The notes beneath the pieces were generated by a model. It was not told where the DNA came from, ran no database searches, and saw nothing but the letters and a program-made list of their open reading frames with translations. DNA of 5,114 nucleotides from Bacteroidota bacterium (GTDB lineage Bacteria > Bacteroidota > Bacteroidia > Chitinophagales > Chitinophagaceae), in the NCBI GenBank assembly GCA_023436685.1, contig JAEZIL010000190.1, positions 1 through 5,114 of the forward strand, written 5' to 3'. The first letter of the stretch is position 1, and the number at the start of each line of letters is the position of its first letter. The position numbers and the translations under genes were made by a program. Of this stretch, positions 1 to 5,114 are shown in pieces.

Positions 1-1185
1 GTTATTGTCATTAAATTCGAAAGTAAGATTAGCCAATGCACCTGCCAGAACATCTTCAGAATATTGCGTTTCTGTAAAATCTAGCGTTTTTTGCACTTCG
101 CCTGCCTGGTTGAAGAAGGCGCGGGTAAGTTCAGTTCTCCTGTTTTGTTTATTATAGTTTACTGCAAATATGCCACCTAGCTTTTTATCGCCAAGTTTTG
201 AAGAAAACCCGCCTGAAACCTGCACATTGGCATTCAGGGGCGCTGTTTTAGACTGATAAGACCAATCATTATCTAGCTGTTTTGCCAGCCCCAACCTATC
301 CTGTTCGCTAAGTGTTCTGACTTTATCTTTGTCAGGAAAACCACTAGGCAATGCACGTTTACCATCGTCAACGCCTATAAAATCTAAACTACCACCTTTA
401 TAATAGTAAAAATCTTTGCCTATAGTTTGGCTATTAGCACCGGTACCTATTTGAACAGTAAGAAAATTTTCACCAGGTATATCTTTTGTGTTTACCTGTA
501 CCAGGCCACCTGCAAATTCGCCTGGAAGATCCGGCGTAGCTGCTTTATTTATTACTATGTTTTCTATCATTCCAGCCGGAAAAAGGTCGAAAGAGAACGT
601 TTTCCTATCCGGTTCTGTACTTGAAAGCAATACACCATTCAAAGTTGCCTGGTTGTATCTGTCGGCTAAGCCTCTTACAACAAGGTATTTACCCTCCTGT
701 ACCGATGCAGCTGATACTCTTTTTAATACTTCGCCGGTATTTCTGTCAGGAGATTTTCTTATAGCCTCTGCAGATACCACCTGGGCTACAGTATTGGTAT
801 TCTTTTGAAAGGCGATCATTGAGCTGATGTTCTCTTTCTTCATTGTAGTTCTTACTACAACTTCATTTAACTGAGTAGACTTAGACTCTGAAATGGCTAC
901 ATTAATATCTGTAGTAGCATTATCCACTACTTTTACCTCTTCTATGTCTTTTGTCTGGTAGCCAATGTAGTTTACCTGAACAGTATAAATACCTGCATCA
1001 ATTTGTATAGTAAAATTCCCGTCTATATCTGTAGCAGCACCTTTGGGTGTTCCTTTTACTATAATAGTTGCACCTATTATAGGATCTCCGGTTTTCTCGT
1101 CTGTGATCTTTCCTGTAATGGTGCCAATTGAGAATGCCTTCATTGAAATCAGTAACAATAAGAAGGACATTGTAAGAATACGCAT
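1..1185 (-). CDS. TonB-dependent outer-membrane receptor, N-terminal 395 residues (3' end outside window)
   Basis: This is the N-terminal part of an outer-membrane active transporter that would take up a large substrate using energy from TonB-ExbBD. The reading frame is open from 1185 to the window edge. Residues 1-19 form a signal peptide: MRILTM, then the hydrophobic run SFLLLLI, ending KAFS. Residues about 21-98 are a CarboxypepD_reg-like beta-sandwich (GTITGKITD, DIDGNF at 53-58, YIGYQ at 73-77). LNEVVV (106-111) opens the plug domain. The plug carries VVRGLADRYN (169-178), LNGVLLSSTEPDR (182-194), FDLFP (199-203) and TPDLPGEFAGG (217-227), followed by the first barrel strands. These plug motifs fit the TonB-dependent receptors resembling the Xanthomonas/Caulobacter (TIGR01782-like) group rather than SusC/RagA, and no SusD partner is visible. 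I chose the ATG at 1185 because it gives a full signal peptide; in-frame ATGs at 1170 and 1143 would shorten or remove it. An in-frame stop lies upstream at 1227-1225. The substrate cannot be told from the sequence. Confidence 0.93.
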   Translation of the reverse strand, partial: MRILTMSFLLLLISMKAFSIGTITGKITDEKTGDPIIGATIIVKGTPKGAATDIDGNFTIQIDAGIYTVQVNYIGYQTKDIEEVKVVDNATTDINVAISESKSTQLNEVVVRTTMKKENISSMIAFQKNTNTVAQVVSAEAIRKSPDRNTGEVLKRVSAASVQEGKYLVVRGLADRYNQATLNGVLLSSTEPDRKTFSFDLFPAGMIENIVINKAATPDLPGEFAGGLVQVNTKDIPGENFLTVQIGTGANSQTIGKDFYYYKGGSLDFIGVDDGKRALPSGFPDKDKVRTLSEQDRLGLAKQLDNDWSYQSKTAPLNANVQVSGGFSSKLGDKKLGGIFAVNYNKQNRRTELTRAFFNQAGEVQKTLDFTETQYSEDVLAGALANLTFEFNDNN

Positions 1186-1194
1186 ATATGCATT

Positions 1195-1213
1195 GAATTT
1201 GCATGCAAAATTC
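1195..1213. repeat. Inverted repeat (near-palindrome) upstream of the receptor start codon
   Basis: The 12 bases TTTGCATGCAAA at 1198-1209 are a perfect palindrome. Flanking GAA (1195-1197) and TTC (1211-1213) extend the symmetry with one extra A at 1210. A second perfect palindrome, GCATATATGC (1182-1191), overlaps the receptor start codon. A dimeric repressor site or an mRNA hairpin hiding the start are both possible. Short AT-rich palindromes also arise by chance, so the function is inferred. Confidence 0.4.
1206..1213 (-). promoter_or_regulatory. Candidate -7 promoter element of the TonB-dependent receptor gene
   Basis: Read on the minus strand, the sequence is GAATTTTG, one mismatch from the Bacteroidota -7 consensus TAnnTTTG. 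It would place the transcript start about 14 bases upstream of the ATG at 1185. No TTG -33 element occurs at the usual 17-23 base spacing. If real, this promoter would be weak or activator-dependent, which fits the repeat array just upstream. It overlaps the palindrome at 1195-1213. The assignment rests on motif and position only. Confidence 0.3.
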
Positions 1214-1219
1214 GCTTGC

Positions 1220-1285
1220 CAATGTTACCGTTGTTTTACCGCAATGTTACGGGTACGTCAACTCAATGTTAAGTCAATATTAATT
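1220..1285. repeat. Phased direct repeats, 11/22-bp spacing, possible multi-site operator
   Basis: CAATGTTAC occurs at 1220-1228 and 1242-1250, CAATGTTAA at 1264-1272 and CAATATTAA at 1275-1283. The starts are exactly 22, 22 and 11 bp apart, so the region reads as six consecutive 11-bp units. The units at 1231 (TTGTTTTACCG) and 1253 (GTACGTCAACT) are degenerate, although 1231-1241 shares TTACCG with the unit at 1220. Spacing by one or two helical turns places the conserved cores on the same face of the DNA, as expected for cooperative binding. The core AATGTTAAG resembles the 9-bp direct repeats bound by LytTR-family response regulators, but the match is partial. The array lies just upstream of the receptor's candidate promoter and about 90 bases before the divergent aminotransferase gene, so either or both could be controlled. 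Confidence 0.6.
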
Positions 1286-1357
1286 TCACATATTCACTCT
1301 AAATAGGGTTGTTTTTTTATTATTTAATTGTTATCAGCACACCACCGTATTTCCCGC

Positions 1358-1365
1358 TAATTTTG
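1358..1365 (+). promoter_or_regulatory. Candidate -7 promoter element of the aminotransferase gene
   Basis: TAATTTTG fits the Bacteroidota -7 consensus TAnnTTTG fully. It ends only 7 bases before the ATG at 1373, so a start at the usual distance would give a transcript with almost no leader. The nearest upstream TTG (1328-1330) is 27 bases away, longer than the usual 17-23. The match may therefore be fortuitous, with the real promoter farther upstream. Confidence 0.35.
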
Positions 1366-1372
1366 CAGCAAT

Positions 1373-2545
1373 ATGAACACACGCCAGTTATTTCAACAGC
1401 ATGTTGCGCAGACATCCGATGCTCCCGTTGGCTTGCATATTGTGAAAGCAGAAGGTAATTACTTATATGATACAGGAGGTAAAAAATACCTTGATTTGAT
1501 TGGCGGTATCAGCGTATGCAATATTGGCCACCGGCATCCTAAAGTGGTTGAAGCTATCAAAAATCAAACTGATGAATATTTGCATGTAATGGTATATGGG
1601 GAATTGATGCAGAGCCCGCAAGTTGCATTTGCCCATCTGCTCAGTCAAAACCTACCTGAACAACTCAACTGTGTTTATTTTACCAACTCGGGCGCCGAAG
1701 CCACAGAAGGTGCCATTAAATTAGCCCGCCGAATCACCGGGCGTACCGACATTATTGCTTGTAATAACAGCTATCATGGCAATACGCTGGGCGCACTTAG
1801 CATTATGGGCGATGAATACTGGCGCAATGCCTTTCGTCCGCTTATGCCCGGTGTTTGGCATTACGACTATAATTCACAAGCACTGATAGATGCAATAAAC
1901 GAGCAAACTGCGTGTGTTATTATTGAAAGTATACAAGGCGAGGCAGGTGTAATTGAACCAAAGCAAGATTGGTTGATACGGTTACGAGACAAATGTGTTG
2001 CCACAGGTACACTGTTAGTTATGGATGAGATCCAGACAGGGTTTGGACGTACAGGTAAGCTATGGGCATTTCAACATTACAATATTATACCCGATATAAT
2101 ACTGCTAGGTAAAGCACTTGGCGGTGGCATGCCGTTGGGCGCATTCATTTCTTCTTATAATAATATGCAGGCCTTTACCCACAACCCAGTATTAGGCCAT
2201 ATCACCACCTTTGGTGGGCACCCGGTATGCTGTGCAGCCGGCATGGCAGGGTTTAAAGTTTTATTGTCGGAGTCACTAATAGATCAGGTGCCCGTTAAAG
2301 AGCAGCTTTTTTATACGCTTCTAAAACATCCTAAGATAAAAGCAATACGCAGTAAGGGGTTGTTAATGTCTGTCGAGTTAGATAACAATGAAACAGTAAT
2401 AGCAACTTTACAAAAATGCTTACAGAACGGGCTATTTTCCGATTGGTTTCTTTTTGCCCCTGAATGCATCAGAATAGCCCCGCCACTTACTATTACACAA
2501 GAAGAAATACAACATGCATGCGAGATGATATTAAGCTGCCTATAA
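1373..2545 (+). CDS. Class III PLP-dependent aminotransferase (acetylornithine/ornithine aminotransferase-like)
   Basis: This complete 390-residue cytoplasmic enzyme transfers an amino group using pyridoxal phosphate. It has the fold-type I class III layout. NSGAEAT (105-111) is the phosphate-binding loop and SYHG (133-136) supplies the aromatic residue stacking on the cofactor. QGEAG (188-192) carries the conserved glutamate. D218 in MDEIQTGFGRTG (217-228) pairs with the pyridine nitrogen. K247 in LLGKALGGG is the Schiff-base lysine, TTF (278-280) completes the cofactor site, and R367 in IRIAPPLTIT is the likely substrate-carboxylate arginine. Class III members with this pattern include ArgD, ornithine and 4-aminobutyrate aminotransferases, and the exact substrate cannot be fixed here. 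No arginine-biosynthesis gene is adjacent, so I give no symbol. The start is supported because the N-terminus, with RQLFQQHVAQTSD, resembles Bacteroidota relatives. No clear ribosome binding site is present. Confidence 0.93.
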   Translation: MNTRQLFQQHVAQTSDAPVGLHIVKAEGNYLYDTGGKKYLDLIGGISVCNIGHRHPKVVEAIKNQTDEYLHVMVYGELMQSPQVAFAHLLSQNLPEQLNCVYFTNSGAEATEGAIKLARRITGRTDIIACNNSYHGNTLGALSIMGDEYWRNAFRPLMPGVWHYDYNSQALIDAINEQTACVIIESIQGEAGVIEPKQDWLIRLRDKCVATGTLLVMDEIQTGFGRTGKLWAFQHYNIIPDIILLGKALGGGMPLGAFISSYNNMQAFTHNPVLGHITTFGGHPVCCAAGMAGFKVLLSESLIDQVPVKEQLFYTLLKHPKIKAIRSKGLLMSVELDNNETVIATLQKCLQNGLFSDWFLFAPECIRIAPPLTITQEEIQHACEMILSCL

Positions 2546-2615
2546 CTGTGTTTAGTGGCTTGCAATCCTAGTTGTTAACTGATTCTTATTACCTTTTTTC
2601 AATAAAAATATGTAT

Positions 2616-2623
2616 TACATTTG
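2616..2623 (+). promoter_or_regulatory. Candidate -7 promoter element of the UDP-sugar gene pair
   Basis: TACATTTG fits the Bacteroidota -7 consensus TAnnTTTG fully. It lies 24 bases before the ATG at 2648, leaving a short leader of roughly 15-20 bases. A TTG -33 element is missing at the expected distance; a T-run (CTTTTTTC, 2593-2600) occupies that position. It would drive the dehydrogenase and decarboxylase genes together, independently of the aminotransferase. Confidence 0.45.
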
Positions 2624-2647
2624 TCACCTTAATATATAAAGCTGCTT

Positions 2648-4024
2648 ATGCAAATAGCCATTATAGGAACCGGCTACGTGGGATTAGTGACCGGTACATG
2701 CTTCGCTGAAACAGGTAACAACGTAGTATGCATCGATATAAATGAAGAGAAAGTAAAACAGTTAAAAGACGGAAAATCACCTATTTACGAACCCGGCCTT
2801 GATGTTTTACTGGAAAGAAATATTAAAGAGCAGCGTATAAGCTTTACAACCAACCTTAAAGAAGGGATAAAAGATGCAAAGGTAATTTTCCTTGCTCTCC
2901 CTACTCCACCCGGTAAAGACGGCTCAGCCGATCTTCAGTTTGTATTAAACGTAGCTGCTGATCTTAGCACTATAATTACAGAATATAAAGTAATTGTAAA
3001 TAAAAGCACTGTACCGGTAGGTACGGCTGAAAAAGTTTCGGCCGTACTAGCTCAGAAACTCGACCGTGAATTATATGATGTCGTGTCAAATCCTGAATTT
3101 TTGCGCGAAGGGGTTGCCGTAGAAGATTTTTTGAAGCCTGACCGTGTGGTGATAGGGACTTCTTCGGAAAGGGCCCGTAAAATAATGGATGAACTATACC
3201 AGCCATTTGTACGGCAGGGCAATCCAATATACTTTATGGATGAACGTTCATCAGAAATGACAAAATATGCTGCTAACTCATATCTGGCTATGCGCATATC
3301 TTTTATGAATGAGATGGCTAACCTGTGCGAGAAAGCAGGTGCAAATGTAGATATGGTACGTGTAGGTATAGGTAGTGACAGCCGCATCGGGAAGCGTTTT
3401 TTATTTCCCGGTGTAGGATATGGTGGTAGCTGCTTTCCTAAAGACGTACAGGCATTAGCCCAAACTGCGCGCGAAATGGACTATGACTTCCAGATAGTAA
3501 ATACGGTGATGGAGGTAAACGAGCGTCAGAAAACACGCCTGGGCAAAAAAGTTAAAGAATGTTTTGGCAATGACCTTAGTGGCCGCAAATTTGCTGTGTG
3601 GGGCCTTGCCTTCAAACCTGAAACAGACGATATTCGCGAGGCTCCGGCCCTGGAGCTTATAGACGAACTGCTAACAGCAGGCGCAGAGGTTGCAGCGTTT
3701 GATCCTGAAGCCATGGCAAACGTAAAACGATTGCTAGATGATAAGATCAGTTTTACCGAGCATCAATATGAAGCATTGGAAGGGGCCGATGCGCTAATAA
3801 TTGTTACTGAATGGAGTGCTTTCCGTAACCCTGATTTTGAAAAAATAATTAAAATGCTCAAGCACCCCATGATATTTGACGGCCGCAATGTATACACATT
3901 GGAAAAAATGCAGGAACTGGGCTTCTATTATGAGAGCATAGGACGTAAAACCGTGCATGAGCAATTACGCAACAATATTACAGTGCCTGCTGCGCCTGTT
4001 CGTGAGCGTGGCAACATTGACTAA
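2648..4024 (+). CDS. ugd: UDP-glucose 6-dehydrogenase
   Basis: This cytoplasmic enzyme oxidises UDP-glucose to UDP-glucuronate with two NAD+ in a four-electron reaction. The 458-residue protein shows the three UDP-glucose/GDP-mannose dehydrogenase domains. The N-terminal Rossmann domain has GTGYVG (7-12) and D30 at the end of the second strand. STVPVGT (120-126) and NPEFLREG (148-155) follow. The central helical domain has K206 in MTKYAAN. The catalytic cysteine is C262 in GYGGSCFPKD (257-266). The C-terminal UDP-binding domain has GLAFKPETDDIRE (319-331). All key residues are present. The substrate is assigned as UDP-glucose rather than GDP-mannose from overall similarity to Bacteroidota Ugd and from the downstream enzyme, which uses UDP-glucuronate. 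The last 20 or so residues form a polar tail past the folded domain. The gene lies 37 bases before the decarboxylase gene on the same strand, probably as one operon. Confidence 0.96.
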   Translation: MQIAIIGTGYVGLVTGTCFAETGNNVVCIDINEEKVKQLKDGKSPIYEPGLDVLLERNIKEQRISFTTNLKEGIKDAKVIFLALPTPPGKDGSADLQFVLNVAADLSTIITEYKVIVNKSTVPVGTAEKVSAVLAQKLDRELYDVVSNPEFLREGVAVEDFLKPDRVVIGTSSERARKIMDELYQPFVRQGNPIYFMDERSSEMTKYAANSYLAMRISFMNEMANLCEKAGANVDMVRVGIGSDSRIGKRFLFPGVGYGGSCFPKDVQALAQTAREMDYDFQIVNTVMEVNERQKTRLGKKVKECFGNDLSGRKFAVWGLAFKPETDDIREAPALELIDELLTAGAEVAAFDPEAMANVKRLLDDKISFTEHQYEALEGADALIIVTEWSAFRNPDFEKIIKMLKHPMIFDGRNVYTLEKMQELGFYYESIGRKTVHEQLRNNITVPAAPVRERGNID

Positions 4025-4061
4025 CGTATTACCCCAACAATAATTATTTGAGTTAAAAACA

Positions 4062-5000
4062 ATGAGCAATAAACGTATTCTTATAACAGGTGCAGCCGGT
4101 TTTTTGGGTTCGCACCTATGCGACAGGTTCCTGAAAGAAGGCTATGATGTGATTGGTATGGATAATTTGCTTACGGGCAATATCAAGAATATTGAACATC
4201 TTTTCCCTCTTAAGGAATTCCAGTTCTACCATCACGATGTATCTAAATTTGTACACGTACCCGGTAAGATAGATTATATCCTGCATTTTGCATCTCCGGC
4301 CAGCCCTATCGACTACCTTAAAATGCCTATACAAACATTGAAAGTAAGTTCCTTAGGCACACATAATCTATTAGGCCTTGCAAAATCAAAAGGTGCACGT
4401 ATACTGGTTGCATCTACATCAGAAGTTTATGGAGACCCCCTGGTGCATCCGCAGCCAGAGGAATATTGGGGGAATGTGAATCCTATTGGCCCACGTGGTG
4501 TATACGATGAAGCTAAACGCTTTATGGAAAGCATAACTATGGCTTACCACACGTATCATAAACTGGAAACAAGGATCATACGTATATTTAATACATATGG
4601 GCCACGCATGCGACTTGATGATGGCCGTGCATTACCAACATTTATGAGCCAGGCTTTACGGGGTGAAGATGTTACGGTTTATGGCGACGGTTCCCAAACA
4701 CGTTCCTTCTGCTATGTTTCTGATCTTGTAGAGGGCATCTACCGCTTACTATTAAGCGACTATAATAAACCTGTAAATATTGGCAATCCGTCGGAGATCA
4801 CGCTTTTGCAGTTTGCAGAAGAGGTAATTAAATTGACAGGGTCAAAATCGAAGATAGTTTATGAACCACTACCCCAGGACGATCCTAAACAACGCCAGCC
4901 AGATATTACTAAAGCTAAAGAAATATTGGGTTGGGAGCCTAAGGTTGACAGACATGAAGGCCTTAAACTAACACTGGAATATTTTAAACAACACATCTAA
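4062..5000 (+). CDS. uxs: UDP-glucuronate decarboxylase (UDP-xylose synthase)
   Basis: This enzyme converts UDP-glucuronate to UDP-xylose and CO2 through a 4-keto intermediate with bound NAD+. The 312-residue protein is an extended short-chain dehydrogenase of normal length for bacterial members. GAAGFLG (10-16) is the NAD-binding loop and D34 in GMDNL ends the second strand. TSEVYGDP (119-126) holds the acidic residue E121 typical of the decarboxylase. Y148 and K152 in YDEAK are the catalytic pair. [11 protein letters not shown] (135-145), [10 protein letters not shown] (180-189) and GDGSQTRSF (208-216) are signatures of the UXS branch, distinguishing it from UDP-glucose 4-epimerases and dTDP-glucose dehydratases. 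There is no membrane segment, unlike animal UXS. The start codon follows an A-rich stretch (GTTAAAAACA) without a Shine-Dalgarno sequence. The enzyme upstream makes its substrate. A strong hairpin follows two bases after the stop codon, so this is the last gene of the unit. Confidence 0.95.
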   Translation: MSNKRILITGAAGFLGSHLCDRFLKEGYDVIGMDNLLTGNIKNIEHLFPLKEFQFYHHDVSKFVHVPGKIDYILHFASPASPIDYLKMPIQTLKVSSLGTHNLLGLAKSKGARILVASTSEVYGDPLVHPQPEEYWGNVNPIGPRGVYDEAKRFMESITMAYHTYHKLETRIIRIFNTYGPRMRLDDGRALPTFMSQALRGEDVTVYGDGSQTRSFCYVSDLVEGIYRLLLSDYNKPVNIGNPSEITLLQFAEEVIKLTGSKSKIVYEPLPQDDPKQRQPDITKAKEILGWEPKVDRHEGLKLTLEYFKQHI

Positions 5001-5001
5001 T

Positions 5002-5033
5002 AATAAAAGGGCTTCTATTGAAGCCCTTTTATT
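5002..5033. terminator. Bidirectional intrinsic terminator between convergent genes
   Basis: A perfect 14-bp stem (5002-5015 with 5020-5033) closes on a TATT loop. The GC-rich core is GGGCTTC/GAAGCCC. The outer arms are AATAAAA and TTTTATT, so both strands present a U-rich tract after the hairpin. It begins two bases after the decarboxylase stop codon and ends 20 bases before the stop codon of the opposing gene, so it can serve both. Confidence 0.9.
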
Positions 5034-5053
5034 TATGTTAAATATAACTAAGA

Positions 5054-5114
5054 TTATTTTACCAGTTCATTTTCCAGCTCAAGTACTGCAGTTTCATTGA
5101 TCTTTACGTTATAC
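5054..5114 (-). CDS. C-terminal end of an unidentified minus-strand gene
   Basis: On the minus strand one frame runs from the window edge to a TAA at 5056-5054, encoding about 19 complete codons that end NETAVLELENELVK. Another minus frame meets a stop within the first few codons. The opposing terminator at 5002-5033 and the codon composition support a genuine gene end. The visible piece is charged and could form a helix, but is too short to assign a family. Confidence 0.55.
   Translation of the reverse strand, partial: YNVKINETAVLELENELVK

Noticed and set aside
427..808. Two overlapping plus-strand open frames (65 and 106 codons)
   Set aside because: They lie antisense to the receptor gene, whose minus-strand frame shows continuous recognisable plug-domain motifs. 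The plus-strand peptides show no family features.
998..1306. A minus-strand 74-codon frame and a plus-strand 87-codon frame near the receptor start
   Set aside because: Both overlap the receptor's signal peptide and CarboxypepD_reg region in other frames and have low-complexity, non-protein-like sequence. The 395-codon frame ending at 1185 explains this region better.
2546..2600. Possible terminator after the aminotransferase (AGTTGTTAACT followed later by a T-run)
   Set aside because: The stem would be only four base pairs and the T-run is about 15 bases away. It is too weak to call, so read-through into the dehydrogenase gene remains possible.
2976..3714. Minus-strand open frames of 62-111 codons inside the dehydrogenase gene
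   Set aside because: They are antisense shadows of a well-conserved coding sequence and have no motifs of their own.
4025..4061. Possible internal promoter between the dehydrogenase and decarboxylase genes (AATTATTTG)
   Set aside because: It does not fit TAnnTTTG spacing, and the 37-base gap is typical of genes in one operon.
1..5114. CRISPR array, insertion sequence, tRNA or other mobile or defence system
   Set aside because: No spaced long repeats, transposase motifs, tRNA cloverleaf or defence-gene motifs were seen. The only regular repeats are the short phased cores at 1220-1285.

Overview
The window looks like ordinary chromosomal DNA of a member of the Bacteroidota. A Chitinophagales-like lineage would fit, but that rank is a guess. 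The reasons are an AT-rich sequence and a TonB-dependent receptor that begins with a CarboxypepD_reg-like domain. Shine-Dalgarno sequences are weak or absent, and TAnnTTTG-type -7 elements lie in front of genes. The protein sequences themselves also have the style of this phylum.

Layout. Positions 1-1185 (minus strand) hold the first 395 codons of a TonB-dependent outer-membrane receptor whose 3' part lies outside the window. A 187-base divergent intergenic region (1186-1372) follows. It carries a set of phased direct repeats (three identical CAATGTTA cores exactly 22 bp apart and a one-mismatch copy 11 bp further on), two palindromes next to the receptor start, and a candidate -7 element for each direction. 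Positions 1373-2545 (plus) encode a complete class III PLP-dependent aminotransferase. After a 102-base gap containing a good TAnnTTTG element come two co-directional genes 37 bases apart: a UDP-glucose 6-dehydrogenase (2648-4024) and a UDP-glucuronate decarboxylase/UDP-xylose synthase (4062-5000). A perfect 14-bp hairpin at 5002-5033 ends this pair. The last 61 bases hold the C-terminal codons of an unidentified minus-strand gene that converges on the same hairpin.

How the genes work together. The clear functional unit is the two-gene sugar-nucleotide cassette. The dehydrogenase oxidises UDP-glucose to UDP-glucuronate and the decarboxylase converts that to UDP-xylose, a donor for surface polysaccharide or glycan synthesis. 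The aminotransferase and the receptor have no evident link to this pathway. They are separated from it by gaps that could hold their own promoters.

I do not see an undescribed multi-gene system here. The most unusual non-coding signal is the 11/22-bp phased repeat array at 1220-1285, which looks like a multi-site operator.
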